Assembly (NCBI GenBank): GCA_002633005.1
Contig: NMRA01000668.1
Location: forward strand, 151,608-215,607
DNA: 64,000 bases
Direction of reading: 5' to 3'
Source of the DNA: Phoronis australis
Taxonomy: Eukaryota > Phoronida > Phoronidae
A program made the position numbers and the translations under genes. This document shows, piece after piece, positions 35,905 through 49,045 of the stretch. The stretch's first letter is position 1. Each line of letters starts with the position of its first letter. The notes under the pieces are model-generated. The model ran no database searches, was not told the origin of the DNA, and was given only the letters and a program-made list of their open reading frames with translations.

Positions 35905-38900
35905 CAAATCAATTAATTTATTTAGTTCCTGCATTAAATGGTCAACACTGACGTCTGGTAATAACTGACATCCAAGGATGATATGTGGAAAGACTCATTA
36001 GGTTCTCCACCTTCAACATGTAAACTAATGGGTTTTGTTCTTAATTTAGCAGGTGATGAAGAGCAGTGACGTATGTTCAAATTCCAAAAAGGCGTTGTAT
36101 AATGCAAAAAACAGCAAGCCCATTACATACCAAACCGAGACTTTACATGTACAACCAATAATGTGAAAATACCCAGTCACATACTGTAAGATACTTAATA
36201 ACTTGTTCAACCTTTAAAACTATTAATGCTCATACTGTTCTGCCTAAGGCTACATGTACACGACTTTAGATTTGAGGAGGTCCCATTCATAGTACTTAGT
36301 CTTGTACAAACGATAATGACCGCTCACAGGGTCTTGCATTCTGAGATACAGCTGTCTCTAATGAAAAAAACAGGCACCAAACTGTCTGCCCTCTTTCCTG
36401 CAGGATTTTGTGTGACCTCGCTACGCGCAAGAAACTTTTGGCTATCTCCTCCTGATTGCACTCAGTTTCAGTCAAAGTGTGATTGATACTGCATGTGCTA
36501 GACTCCACAACTCGAGCATCAGTCCATTTTACAATGAGCACTACCAAATTCGACATGATTACTCAAGTCATGATTGGTTTCTTCAAACTCCATGGGTAAT
36601 CGCCAGGTTGTTTGGCCAATACAGGGAGCAATTCCGTCATCAAAATCGTCAAGAAACGAATGAATTACCTCGCTACGGGAAACTTCTTTTCGTTGAATCA
36701 GTACCGGAAACGTTGATGATGGGTGACATTCGTTTGCTTTGATCGAACAGGTTTTAATAAGGAAAATGAAAATAAAAGAAAAAAGTACATGCGTTAGATG
36801 GAAGTCAACATACTAATTAAGTATCAGAGTGCATGCTTTAAAGGTTCTTATGCAGTTTCAAAGCCTTTTCATATGCACGTTTCATTTTTCATGCTGTAAA
36901 GTATAAATGAAACGATCACACCACAGATTGAGCTAGAAAACAATAATTGAACATCAGATACAGGGACGGATCCGGGATTTTTTTAAAAAGGGGAACACAA
37001 GTCAATAATTTAAAATTTGTAGATTTAATAACACTGAAATCAAGGGATCCGCATAAGTGATGCAATGTACATGTATGTACAATAGGTTAAGGAATTTCGC
37101 CGAGGATATCGTCTCATGGTTTTGAAATTAGATATGAACGTCAGGAGTTTAGTAATAGAACATATAGGGAAATGTTGGCGTGTATTTTGTCAATGATTAA
37201 ATGATTTTAAAGAACAACAGGTGCATCACCTTGTAACTTCATGCCTTAGTCAGGCTGAGAGCTAGGCATCACGGAGACTTGTCCGTGGATCGTGCTCTGG
37301 GTACATCATCAGCCCTCTCTTTTTACTTTTCTTTCCATTGAATTTTTTATATTGAGGAACCTAATCTGATTCTACATGCGCCAATGGCGAAAACAGCAGT
37401 TAATATGTACACACCTAAAGTCGTGAATATAAGCATAATAAGCAGCTGATTGTCATACAACCCAATGTCCGTTAGCAACTGCCCATGTGATGTCATGGAC
37501 ATATATCAGCCTTCACAAATATATGTGTTTTAACGATCTTAATCCTTGTTTGTCTGCGTAAGCAGAGTTTTGAAACAGTCGCTGATATCGCCAGCCATTT
37601 TGAATAAGGCCCTTAAGTTGTGACCGTTTAGTTTAGACGGAAATGCACGAAGTAAGACCACAGAAGTCAACTACAGTGCTTACAGTTACTTTAGACGACA
37701 TCAAAATGCACTGCATTGTTTATTAATTTACTTTCAAATGAAATAAATTGTCATATGTTTTTCACCCAACTTTGATGTGCACAGACGTTTTCAATGAGTT
37801 TTTTCACTTAAAACGCTAAGAACCGAGCATAAGTTATCTCTCTGTATTTTATTGCTTTGGCATTACAAAACTTAATCGACCTTGGGACATTTTGATACAT
37901 TGTGCAAGCTACCCCTGGAGCGCGTGTTTGAGTAAATCTGAAAGATGAATATTTCCGAAAATATATCCCAAAGTGCACAAAAAGGTGGATTAGTAAAATA
38001 TGTTTTTAGGATACATTTGTAAAAAGAAGCCACTCACTCACTGTTTGTTATCACATTGTAAATACCAACACGTGTGGGGGGAGGGTGTGGGCATTGATTA
38101 GTTGTGAAACTATGCTTTCTCTGTCCTCCCAGTTATTGATACTTTCCCATAAATTATCGAAAATCTCTACCTATTATTTTTTCGGTCTTCATTTCGGTTT
38201 GTTCTAAAACTCCTAGACCGCCTCAACTCCAACAGCCCTCGAAACTCTCGACTCACGACCCCTTCGACCCATGACCTGTGGCAATAGAGGTATTTTTGCG
38301 CTGAGTGACTTTCCTTGAAGACGTGCTGGAACAGAGAGGTGGACGATCATTGGCCTCGCAGATTTTTGTAAAAATAAAAACAAAAAGAAAGCACCTTCAC
38401 GTAAGAAAATCGAAAGCTTTTATGAAAAAGCTCCGAACAACAGCTGAAGTGTTGTCTGAGATAAAACCAGTGTCATTCTCAGTTGAACGTTGGCCATTTC
38501 AACATGATTCATGCTTCATTTTCGCCGATTTTGTCTCTTTATTCTAATTATACAGTGCTAGATATGGGACTGTAGTTAAAGGCATTTAATATATTATACC
38601 CTTTTGAAAAAAAATCTTGCATGGGCGGCTAACCATACATGTACATGTAAGAGGCAGGTAGGTATACCCCAACTTATTCCAGTGCTGCTCAGCCCATGCC
38701 TTGATGTAATCAATCCGATTGTAGAGTTGTTACAGCGGTCGAAAGCATTTGACCCGGCTTTGGGACGAGGAGGTTGTGGGTCGAGGGGGTCGTGGGTCGA
38801 GGGGTGTGGGAGTTCGAGAGGTTCGAGGGGTTTTTAGAACTATCATTTCCTCGCTGAAGCATCACCATGGACTGTTTTGAAATTTTCATTGAGAGATCTA

Positions 38901-39225
38901 GTGCAGACGCATTTCTGGAAAATGTGCATGTTGGAGGCATTTTTAGTAAAAGAGGGGAACATATCGTTTTAGCATGATTATGGTATGCATGTTCACAAGC
39001 TGGATTTTGAGTTTTTGGCCATCTAATTTGCATAAACAAAATGGCAGCAAAACCAACAAGGTAAGAAGCATTCATTGGACCCGCAGTACAATTTATCACG
39101 AATAATTGGAGAATTGTTGCTACAAAAACCGTAGTGTAAGTGTGATTTGATCACTTAATTTCGAGAACATTTGCTAATAAAAGTCATAAAATTCCCTAAT
39201 CGTGCTAATTAGCTTCCTCGATTAT
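35905..39225. other. Non-coding stretch with inverted GTCGAGG-type repeats
   Basis: Frames at 36226-36742 and 38305-38547 are not recognised and lack splice support. The inverted repeat pair at 38205-38845 is the main structure. Confidence 0.3.
38205..38845. repeat. Inverted repeat pair around about 480 bp
   Basis: The left arm near 38205-38280 (CTAAAACTCCTAGACCGCC, CGACTCACGACCCCTTCGAC) resembles the reverse complement of the right arm near 38760-38840 (GGGTCGAGGGGGTCGTGGG, GAGGGGTTTTTAG). The right arm contains tandem GGGTCGAGG units. It may be a fold-back element. Confidence 0.55.
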
Positions 39226-40902
39226 ACCTCTGTGGGGAACATTTGATTAATCTGTTTAGTGATTTGATAATACATTAAATCGCGACATCAACCACCAACT
39301 CTTTCAAACGGGGATTCTAATTTCATTCTTTGAGGGTTCGAATAAGTTCAACGTCCTATACAAAAATTCAGCAGACGAAAGCAATAAGCTCCTATTCAAA
39401 ATCGTTCTGGCGGTTAACTCAAAATCAAGCGAATCAATGCGAAACTTTGAAAAAAGGTCGAGCGAAAGCAAACGTAAACAACTTCACAACAATGGCTTCT
39501 ACCAGCCCCAGTCACATTGGTAACGTGATCTAATGACGTTTAGTACATGAATAACCAGTACCTTGCATATTCTTGTTCAGTTATTGAAGAACTGGGAGAA
39601 CAACTCATGGCTCGATTTCACGCCATCATCAGTCAGCAAACTGTGGCGCTAAGACTCGTAACCATTGCGGCTTGTCAATTGTTGCCGAGATTTCAGTTGG
39701 AATTAGGCTAAAGCAACTGGACAACAATTTACAAATAGATGATTTCCCACCAATTCACAAAATTGCATTAAACTCGCTCTTTGGAACCTTGGACGTATTA
39801 CTTTCTTATTAGAAAGTCAACCTGCTCGCTCTTATATTCCCATTTAGGTATGGAGACTTAGGCTTACTAACACATTAGCGCTAATGTCTTATTGATATCA
39901 CATAGTGCATATTAGCTTCCTCAAATTGTATACATGCAAGTCAGGCGTTCAATGCAAAATTCGCCACCAGACCTACATGTACGTAGGGATGTAAACCTCA
40001 AAACCCAAAAACATTGCGAGATACGCGAAAATGCGTGAAAAGGCCCATTAGTGTATTCTACTGACTGGCCCTTCATGTAATTACACCATAGATTATAGCC
40101 AACAGATTTTCAATTCTGACATCTTCTTGCGTACATGAAGGATACTAGAGCAGGCGCCACTCTCCTAAATTACCAATTTCAGTTTCCGGTCAGTGTATTT
40201 TGACGGGAAATTCTCTCACCTATTTTACTGTCCAGTACAACGAAAAAAATCGACATTGAAACGCTATCCAATGTCTTTCAATGATAGAACTGTTGGTATC
40301 ATGAGTAATTTACCCAATGCTACTACCCGACCACACAACCGCCGACCATGGTTATCAGACGACGTACGTGCCGGACGTAAAACTTGCTAATCCAGCTAGG
40401 TGTCAATAGTAAATAATGACGTCAAGGTTCGTGCGTAAGATCACAGATTTCTTTCATTGAAAATACGGAGTTGGCGGTACATGCACTAAAGTCTATGATT
40501 ACACAACCTTGCTATTTGTAAGTGGAAGGTCATGACTTTTTACTCGGAAATCGGGGTAATTTTCGACGTTTTTCAAGTCAAGGATGAAATTATACAAAAC
40601 CTTGCTTCAGTGTGCTGATCGATTATGTATATTTTAGAGTGATTACATACTGTACCTGTAGGTGTGGAGAAGATGGATCGGTCCGATTTCATTGCATTCA
40701 TCTAAAATAATAAAAGCTAATCTTTTCGTATAAAGTGAGCACAGAAAAAATAATAGTTTAAGGAGTTCTAATGCCTAAATGTATAATGCGTTACGGACAA
40801 TAAGATGTACTTAACTACACTATACACTTATGTACCTAGAAAAATATCAGCATAGTGCGCACAAAGCGCCCTCTCTTGCCATGACACACTGAAGTCCAGT
40901 AT

Positions 40903-42013
40903 TTACGCAGGGGATTTAAAAAAACTTTCGTTTAAAGCCTGGAGCAGCTTCTTACTTCCGGTTATGCAAATGATTGGGTGTACCACACTGCACGTGATAG
41001 CAAGTCGGATTATGGTAGCGTAAACCCAATATCTTGAAGAAGCTGTCATCTGTAAGCAGCCAGTGATTACGCAGGCGATGTCTATGTGCATGACGATATA
41101 AAAGGGCGACCACATGAGCAAAAACGTTATGCCCATGAGCAGGAGAAACGATTTAGTTGCTAGTAGTTTGGCAAGATGGCAATTCTCTCTTGACTACCAA
41201 TTGGTATAACTATGGAGCGGGTCTTCAATAGCTGTTGAGCTGGAAGCGAGTTGAAAACAACAACATTGTGCACGGGTGCTAGAAATATGCATGTAGCCAT
41301 CGAACCTAGAATCCACTGGTGCGAAGATAGGTGCGAAAACAGAAAGCCTGATAGAACACGGGGCCCACATGGCTAGCTTCAAAGGTGGGTATCAAAGAAG
41401 CTAACAAACAGATTCCCAGTACCCTTGTGGCACATATTGCTGTAATAAATTTCTTAGGAATACTCTTCTTGTAACGGTATTCGAATCTTGAGAAACGAAT
41501 GTAGCGCCGGTCGAAGCTGAGTAACGCTAATGGAATAGCCGGTAGAATTGTTGTCTGTGTTTGAAGAACGAGTAGGAAGTCGCAGCTGCTAGTTTAAAGA
41601 GCCGTCGGCGTACGGAAAAACGGGCGCGGTGTTAAAACAAACAATGGGAATACGATACAGCTGACGAAGAATTGGCTGGCATTGAGGCAAATGACGAACG
41701 TTTTCCTTCTGAGATCAGGTCTAAGTTTCTGCACAATTGGGCCGTTGAGTATGACCGTGATGATAGCCACGAGGAAAACAATTGCAGTCATAAACTATGA
41801 ATTTCTTTTTGCCAAGTTAAGGTAGAAAATTTTGGTAATGTTTCTGTCACCACTTTGGCCCTCGCGCACCACCGTAGTTGCGGCAACCAGTGTTCTTTTC
41901 AAGTTCGGTCGAATCAACCTCGCCTCGTTTAAACAGCGGTTACTAAGTCGTGCCGTCGTACTTCTTAGTTTCCTCACAATGTTGTACAGAACAAGGAAAT
42001 CTTCGAAGCTCAT
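40903..42013 (-). pseudogene. Rhodopsin-family GPCR, copy B, pseudogene
   Basis: Homologous over its whole length to the intact receptor at 49046-50206, but broken repeatedly. There is an in-frame TAG at 41795-41797 before TM1, a stop after TM2 (the RTPTAL position, about 41594), a one-base insertion inside the DRY motif (DRRYIRF), and further damage in ECL2-TM5. The TM6-TM7 part at 40903-41136 is still open and keeps LLMWSPF and VVHPIICI. The start codon and the first 50 codons remain open. It is a dead member of the cluster, with conserved stretches useful for dating the duplication. Confidence 0.9.
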
Positions 42014-43835
42014 TGGTGGAGAGTGTTACTGAATGCAATTACTTGATGTTTTTTATCAGTTTACCGAGCTTGTAATTCATACAGCCTACGTCTACTGAAA
42101 ATGAGTACCATGACAACGCGGGACCTACCGTAATAAAATTACCCATAGAAACAAGTACATTGCACATCATCGTATTTGTCACCACGTCAATAAGCTTTCA
42201 GGTTACTTCCGAACTACAAATAAACCTTCTGAACGCTGAAGGTGTTCCGTTGAAAATTAAGAGTCACTGGATGAGGAAGTCAGGCAAATGCGGGATCATG
42301 ACAAGTCACAGATTTTTTCTGAAACATAGCTTCTATTTGCTCTTAGGTGAAATGGTCAACATCTTAATTCTTCACATTTGGCTAGTGTATGGCTTCGGAA
42401 ACCATCAATTTTTAGCATTTTGTTGCATCACTGTGGAACAAGGACAAATTAACAGAAACTAAAAAGACAAACTGAATAAACACAATTTGTCTCTACGTGA
42501 AAATGTGAAAATCATAATTGAGAAGTACTTGCAAATTAGCTAGCTTAGTTACTTTTTCAACTCACTTGGGTCACGCTGTTTAACTGGTGGAAATGCTCTT
42601 TATTCGATCGTTATAAATTTTTTTTACGGTGCAACATCTCTCAGAAAAGCGACATACTACATGTGAAAGCTGAGCCTTTGTAAACTACATACATGTTAAA
42701 GAGGCCTGGAACTCGATCAAAAGACTAAATCGCAATATTGAAAGTGGTTTTCTGCCACTAAAACAGAATTCAACCTGCTCACCAGGTACTTTTAGGATTT
42801 GATCGTACATGTAAAGATCTTTATTTCCTGTTTATATCAAAGCATTTATTTAGTTTCCAATTTCAAATCGTGATCTGTCAACTGCTTGTCACTTGGCCGA
42901 TTTTACTCCCGCAAGAGAGAGCACGTTTTTTATGGAAAAACTTAGACGTAACACATTTCCCTTACATGGAAAATGTGACCTTTGACCTCAAGCGACTTCA
43001 AGTAACCGACTGAGAGCGCATAAGTGGGAGGGAGATTACAAACTCTGTGGTATTCCCAGAGATGTTTCTTTGGGCGTATTCCAAAAACCGAACATTTTGC
43101 GATTTTTTTCTGGAAATTTCCTCGATAGGGAAAGTGAATTACTCTGTATTGGACGTTGCGAGATGTTGCTTTTGTCAGGAATTGTTTAAAATATTTTTTT
43201 GACGAGTTTGGCGTTCCAAGCCTCTTTAAAACATTCGTTGACAGCGATCTGAGTATCCTGCATATTTTAATTGAACCCACCCACTTTGATAATATTGGTC
43301 GTTCTGTTCGCCATTTTTGGCACACTCCAATTAAAAAACAAACAAAGTTCTTTAAATTCATATGTGGCCAAAACGATGCCAACACTATCATTAAGTTTTG
43401 CCAGAGCTAGAAATCTTAATCACATTAAAATCTTGCGGCTGGTGCTCAGAACGCTACATTGACTGTTGAAATTACGGCATCAAAACCATCACAGTTGTCG
43501 TTCTCGAAATGTCTGCTTGACGTCTAGTAACGTTAAGTGGTTCCGAAAAATGGAAATGTAAAAATTAACACGAGACACATGATTGAATGGCTATTGCTAA
43601 CTAAACGTCTTAAGTTCCGAAGAACCACGGAGAGCACTGATCCTGTAAAGGTGTATCAATTTTTGTTGCTCATAAGATGGCGCACCGGTTTGCCGAGTCG
43701 TCGTTACGCGCTGTAGAATGGGTATCACAATAGCGGAGTTGCAACGCCGCCATATTGGAAATGGGTCAGAATGTTGCATTGTGGTTAAGCCGGTAAACAA
43801 GTACGTCGGCAAGCGTGGGGGCGAACCGGCCACAG

Positions 43836-44099
43836 GGAGGTTATACGTGTTGTGTGCCTTGCATGCTATAATACCAGTTAGCGAAATGAAAAATTTAGTT
43901 ACTACCTGTTTCCCAAGGATCAAGAACTGCGTTAAACATGGGTCAGAGACATCGGTAGAGCTGGTAGCAAAGGCCGACTTCGTGAATTCTTTCCGACTTC
44001 GTAGCATAAAGTGTGCAGCGCTCATTTTGAGGGCGGCAAGAAAACGTATCTTAGAAACTGCCCAACAATATCTCCCTTCAAAGAAACAGTAACAAATAC
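43836..44099 (+). pseudogene. Decayed THAP-domain exon of the P-like element
   Basis: The frame begins GGYTCCVP, matching THAP starts at 55555 and (minus) 59823, then is lost through indels and stops. Near 44008 a different frame picks up VCSAHFEGGKKTYLRN, the second half of the THAP zinc site (C-x2-H). Both halves are recognisable but cannot be read in one frame. Confidence 0.75.
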
Positions 44100-44103
44100 T
44101 CCA

Positions 44104-44826
44104 NNNNNNNNNNNNNNNNNNNNNNNNNNNNNNNNNNNNNNNNNNNNNNNNNNNNNNNNNNNNNNNNNNNNNNNNNNNNNNNNNNNNNNNNNNNNNNNNN
44201 NNNNNNNNNNNNNNNNNNNNNNNNNNNNNNNNNNNNNNNNNNNNNNNNNNNNNNNNNNNNNNNNNNNNNNNNNNNNNNNNNNNNNNNNNNNNNNNNNNNN
44301 NNNNNNNNNNNNNNNNNNNNNNNNNNNNNNNNNNNNNNNNNNNNNNNNNNNNNNNNNNNNNNNNNNNNNNNNNNNNNNNNNNNNNNNNNNNNNNNNNNNN
44401 NNNNNNNNNNNNNNNNNNNNNNNNNNNNNNNNNNNNNNNNNNNNNNNNNNNNNNNNNNNNNNNNNNNNNNNNNNNNNNNNNNNNNNNNNNNNNNNNNNNN
44501 NNNNNNNNNNNNNNNNNNNNNNNNNNNNNNNNNNNNNNNNNNNNNNNNNNNNNNNNNNNNNNNNNNNNNNNNNNNNNNNNNNNNNNNNNNNNNNNNNNNN
44601 NNNNNNNNNNNNNNNNNNNNNNNNNNNNNNNNNNNNNNNNNNNNNNNNNNNNNNNNNNNNNNNNNNNNNNNNNNNNNNNNNNNNNNNNNNNNNNNNNNNN
44701 NNNNNNNNNNNNNNNNNNNNNNNNNNNNNNNNNNNNNNNNNNNNNNNNNNNNNNNNNNNNNNNNNNNNNNNNNNNNNNNNNNNNNNNNNNNNNNNNNNNN
44801 NNNNNNNNNNNNNNNNNNNNNNNNNN
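44104..44826. other. Assembly gap, 723 N
   Basis: A run of Ns lies inside the P-like element, probably because the element is repeated. Open frames spanning it are meaningless. Confidence 1.
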
Positions 44827-46645
44827 TACGGACATAACGGTGAGGCTCGTGGTCCGTTACAAATTCAGGCTGTCGGATCTTTCAATTGATAAATTGGAGA
44901 CGTTAGAACTGTAGGTAAGGGCATTTTTCGCATGTAGTTCATGGGCTGGGCGCTTACTTTAGCAAAGTCTGAAAACGCGTTGGGGCACTTGTTGAGCCAT
45001 GGGCGCTAATTAGGGCGAATAGCGGCAGAATTACATACAGCAGCGTAGTTTAATGCACACAAATTACACGTCGTGCAAACCAGTCGGTCATCCCGTTTAC
45101 CATCAACAATCCCAGTAGCCTTTGCGCACCCTAATTTCCGGACATGCGCAATCGTTAAATCGATTCGGTTGCAACTCCGCTATTGACTGCCAGGCCAGTC
45201 GGGATACAATCGTGTCGGTATGAAATTGATAATGACAAAACAATGTTTACTTAATACAGCTCTCTTATTGTCTGCTTTCATTGGATAAGCTCAGGTTATC
45301 CAGCAATTTAGTTGTAAAAAGCGCACCTGAATCCAGCCGATATTTAAAAATACTATTTGCAAACGACTTTCAGCAAATGTCGTGAAGTAGATGGTTTTTG
45401 TATAAAATGTTTTCACCAAAATCTTGCCATGGAGAACAACAGCTGACTTTCAGAGAATTACCCTTAACTTTCACCTGTTGATCCTTTATGTGAATGTAAG
45501 GTCTGACCGGCTTAACCACAGTATTGTGTACCAACACAAAAGGCGTATTTCTAAATTCGATCGCCATAGTGGAAATTTGTTGATTTCTACGCTCCAGGAG
45601 AAAGGTACGCAAACGAACCTCCTGCTGAAGACATTGTACTAAGAAATACGCAGTTCCTTGTTAATGTTTTATAGTGGGTCCGCAAGCTTGTAACGCTGAG
45701 TAATCCTACATATTTGGCGACCTATTCAATGTATGCAAAAAGTATAATGGCTTCGCCAACCTCTCCTCAGTTCTTGAAGCAACGTTTCTGCCAGTTGTTT
45801 TTAGTCATGACTGGGACTTCCTTGTTAGTCATGATAGTTGCAAAGTAAAGGACTGCAACGCAGATTCGATGAAACGTCGGAGGTTTTGGTGTCATTATCA
45901 AACATCAATACTACTATGTAACACCAGAAATGGCATTGCTTCATCTGGATATTACGATTTAGGTCAGATGTACCCCTCTAAACCAATAGCAGATCTGGAA
46001 TTTCAAACTAGATGCTTGCAGTGGTAAATTCCCGACAGGGTAAGGCGATGACATCTTCATATTTTCGAATTAGTGTGTGGAGCAGTGCACAAGCATTCAA
46101 AATCATACATGTAAACATCTAACCCAAGAACGTCGACTGCGTTTTTAATTTTTGATCGAAGATTATGACATGGTACATGCTACGGATTTTGAAATACAAA
46201 CTACGAAACTGTCAATTTACTTTAATCAAGGTATCGGTGATGTTAAGTGTATTATCATCTTATACTTATGGAAACTCTGACTTGTTACACATTGGAAAAC
46301 AATCAATAGGGTATTTTAAATGGGAAGTTTGTACACAGTAGCCTTTGGTTGTGGTTGGTATAGAGCTATGGATAGGGCAATTTAGAGTCCCAACTGTAAG
46401 TTGAATATTATGCGTGTGTGTATTAAAAAAGAGTGGGTGATTAAACTGGAGGGCAATGTTGAGTTTCAGATATCGAGATCAGTGATCAGAAGAAGCAAAA
46501 TTGAAACCCTAGTCTACATCACATTGCCATTGTTTGTCATTATCATACAAGAACTTGAATAACGCAAAGCCCCCAAGACTGAACCTCTGACAGTATGCTT
46601 GATCCAGGGATGTTCATAATATGTAATATACAAAATGAAAAAACA

Positions 46646-46957
46646 CTAAGCAGTACAACATATATTATATTCATCTGAAACAAGACAACTGCTGTCATAT
46701 TCTTGACAAGTACTCGGCAAATTCCGTCCATCACGATGCTTGGTAGTTACAGAACCACTAGACGGCACCCCACCTCTCAGACGAGTCTTAAAATTTATGC
46801 CGGGCAATCTGTCTTCAATGATGTTACTCAAACACCAAACTTCACTCAGATTTGTCGAAAGAACTTTTCTGATATTGCGGCGCAGGTAAACAAAACAAAT
46901 TGCCACTCCTGGCGCCACAGTGATTGCTCCCATCAGAAAGCCTGACATTGGGGGCAT
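46646..46957 (-). CDS. Candidate terminal exon with membrane segment, unknown gene
   Basis: The minus-strand frame of 103 codons follows a moderate acceptor (GTTCCTATTGAG). A hydrophobic stretch, GFLMGAITVAPGVAICFVYL, is followed at once by basic residues RRNIRK, the pattern of a single-pass membrane segment with a positive inside. A polar tail of about 75 residues then follows, Cys-containing near the end. This would suit the last exon of a type I receptor or adhesion protein. The frame lies just outside duplication copy B. Not recognised; no partner exon found. Confidence 0.4.
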   Translation of the reverse strand: MPPMSGFLMGAITVAPGVAICFVYLRRNIRKVLSTNLSEVWCLSNIIEDRLPGINFKTRLRGGVPSSGSVTTKHRDGRNLPSTCQEYDSSCLVSDEYNICCTA

Positions 46958-46959
46958 CT

Positions 46960-47855
46960 CAATAGGAACACATGACCAAAATTACATAACTATCACCAAA
47001 GCACTTTAAAGGACAGAGATGTTGTTGCCAAAAAAATAACATTTAGTGGCAAAGAATACTTTGAATACACGCGAAAATGGCAGAAACAAATTTAACACAT
47101 TGCACAAAAATACACCAAGAAACTTGGTAGATATAGAGACATTAAAAAAAACCTATATCGCCCTTAAGGGTCACCATAGGAGATCGTTCAATCAACAATC
47201 AATGTCAGCCGTGCTCATTTCAATGGCAACATTTATGTACAAATTACGACAGGGAATGGAAAGTGTGGTCGTGTCCAAAACTGAAACCCATTTGCAAAAT
47301 TTCATGAAAATCAGTCTAGCTAGATATAGAAACAATAGAAGTATAGTCCCCAGTTGGGGCACAGTCAAATACATCCCAAAATGCACTTGTGTCATCCCAT
47401 CTTTAAAAATTCATACTTAATAAGGGTTTGTAGATGCAGTAGCGGAAGCCAGACAAAAAGACGGGGATGACAGCATAAGTGACCCACACACGCATGCTTT
47501 CACGCACACAAACAGTCATACGGAACAAGGTAAAAATAATCGGACGATGTAGATATTTGTCCCTGTTGGAGGGTAGTCCTGTTAATGCAAAAACGACTGC
47601 GATGATCTTGTTTTTACTTTTTGTATTTGATCCTGTTTAATGTTTTGATAAAACAATACGTCACGATATCAACAAGAAAATAGTACTTTTTAAAGGACAA
47701 CGTCAAATTATATAGGCCTACCATTTTTTCTGTCTGAACTATGGCATAGATTTTTTCTGCACTATGTTCGATAAAGCAGTAGATCGTCATATGGCCATCA
47801 GTTCACTTGTTCACTTAATGTAATTTGACAATACACATCAAAGCATATACAAATT
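46960..47855. other. Spacer between duplication copies B and C
   Basis: Opposed ORFs at 47046-47420 and 47192-47395 have no motif. Nothing else is supported. Confidence 0.3.
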
Positions 47856-48671
47856 TTGTCTCTGTGGGGAATATTCGTTAATCTGGTAAGTGGGATTATA
47901 AAACAGTAGATCGTGACATCAACCACCAGCTCTTTCAAATATGGGTTCAAATTTTATCCTTTGGGGGTTCGAATAGGTTCGACATCCCACTCAAAAATTC
48001 AGCAGACAATAGCCATAAGCTTCAATTCAAAATCGATCTGGCAGTTTAACTCATGCTGAAGCAAAAACAACGCGAAAATTTGACGAAAATTCCAGCTAAA
48101 GCAAACGTAAACAACTTCACAATTAAGGCTTTTACAATCCCAAGGCACATTGGTCAAGTAATCTGATGACGTACGTGAATAACCACAACCAGCAACTGGA
48201 CAACAATTTACAAATGTTTGATTTCCCATCAATTCACAAAAATGCATTACATTTGTTTTTTGAAACGTTGGCCATATTACTTTCTTATTAAAAGCTTTGA
48301 CCTCACCCGAAATATTCCCTTTCAGGCGTGTAGACATATATGTAGGTTTACTAGCAAATTCGCGCTAATGTATTCTTGATGTTACATAGTGTAAATAAGC
48401 TTCATGAGGGTGTGTACAATTCATGCGTTAGATACAAATTTCGCCACCAGCTTTACTAATGAATTTAAACTTCACAACCCCAAGACAAATACGAGGAAAT
48501 GCGTGAAATTGTCCATTAATGTATTCTGCAAGACTAGTCCTTCATCTAATTACACAAACTTGCTGTTTTGATAGAAGGGCATAGCTTTTTACTTGGAAAT
48601 CGGTGTAATTTTTGACATTTTTCAAGTCACGGATCAAATTATATAGAACCATAACTCAGTCATGTATTACG

Positions 48672-48964
48672 CAGTGGCGGATTTAGGGGGGGGGGCAAGA
48701 GGGCCATGCCCCCCTAAATTATACCAGATACCATTTGGCAGTTCTGGTGCGAATTGCTGACTAGCACCTGCGCGCAACCAGGGGGGAGCTCGGGGGTGAA
48801 TAAACAATGCATAGGCCCTGAACAAACCCCGTCAGAAGGTCCGGCAACCCAAACATTTGAGACCCCTGCATCCCTAAATTTTAGGCTGGGCGCGCGCATC
48901 TGCCGAAATTCTGGTTTTTCCTGTGCCCTGGCCCCCCTAACTCAAAATCCTGGATCCGCCCCTG
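48672..48964. mobile_element. hAT-like MITE with a nested GC-rich element
   Basis: The ends CAGTGGCGGATTTAGGGGG and CCTGGATCCGCCCCTG are inverted repeats; TTACG flanks both sides (48667-48671, 48965-48969). It is absent at the matching position of copy B. Between about 48770 and 48902 it carries GCGCGCAACCAGGGGGGAGC to GGCTGGGCGCGCGCAT, a shortened GC-rich-ended MITE, absent from the sister copy at 1542-1685. Confidence 0.75.
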
Positions 48965-49045
48965 TTACGCACAATGGGATGCGCGTAACTATGCATCTTA
49001 AAAGATATCAGAATCGTGAGCACAGAACCGGGAACATTTTAAATA

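Larger units (their letters stand above)
43738..45185 (+). mobile_element. P-element-like DNA transposon in duplication copy B (gap inside)
   Basis: CAATAGCGGAGTTGCAAC at the left end and its exact complement GTTGCAACTCCGCTATTG at the right end bound the element. It interrupts duplication copy B at a point where copy C (near 51676-51700) has no element. The left part encodes a decayed THAP exon; the right part (44827-45185) matches 58043-58350 in inverted orientation. The interior is replaced by 723 N, so true length and transposase content are unknown. No 8-bp target duplication is visible. Confidence 0.8.
39228..46620. repeat. Segmental duplication, copy B
   Basis: Collinear with copy C from CTCTGTGGGGAA (39228 and 47860) through the receptor and its upstream flank, on to GCAGTGGTAA (about 46017 and 52869), and finally TGTTCATAATATG (about 46613 and 61258). 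Main differences are a hAT MITE present only in C (48672-48964), a P-like element present only in B (43738-45185), and an 8-kb island present only in C. Confidence 0.8.

Noticed and set aside
43597-44889. Long open frames spanning about 290-410 codons
   Set aside because: Most of the length is the N gap; real sequence on each side belongs to the P-like element.
47046-47420. Opposed ORFs of 124 and 67 codons
   Set aside because: Both strands open over the same bases, with no motif or splice support.
47940-47990. GGTTCGAAT tract resembling a tRNA T-loop
   Set aside because: No acceptor stem, anticodon arm or D-arm around it; the tract is shared by duplication copies B and C.
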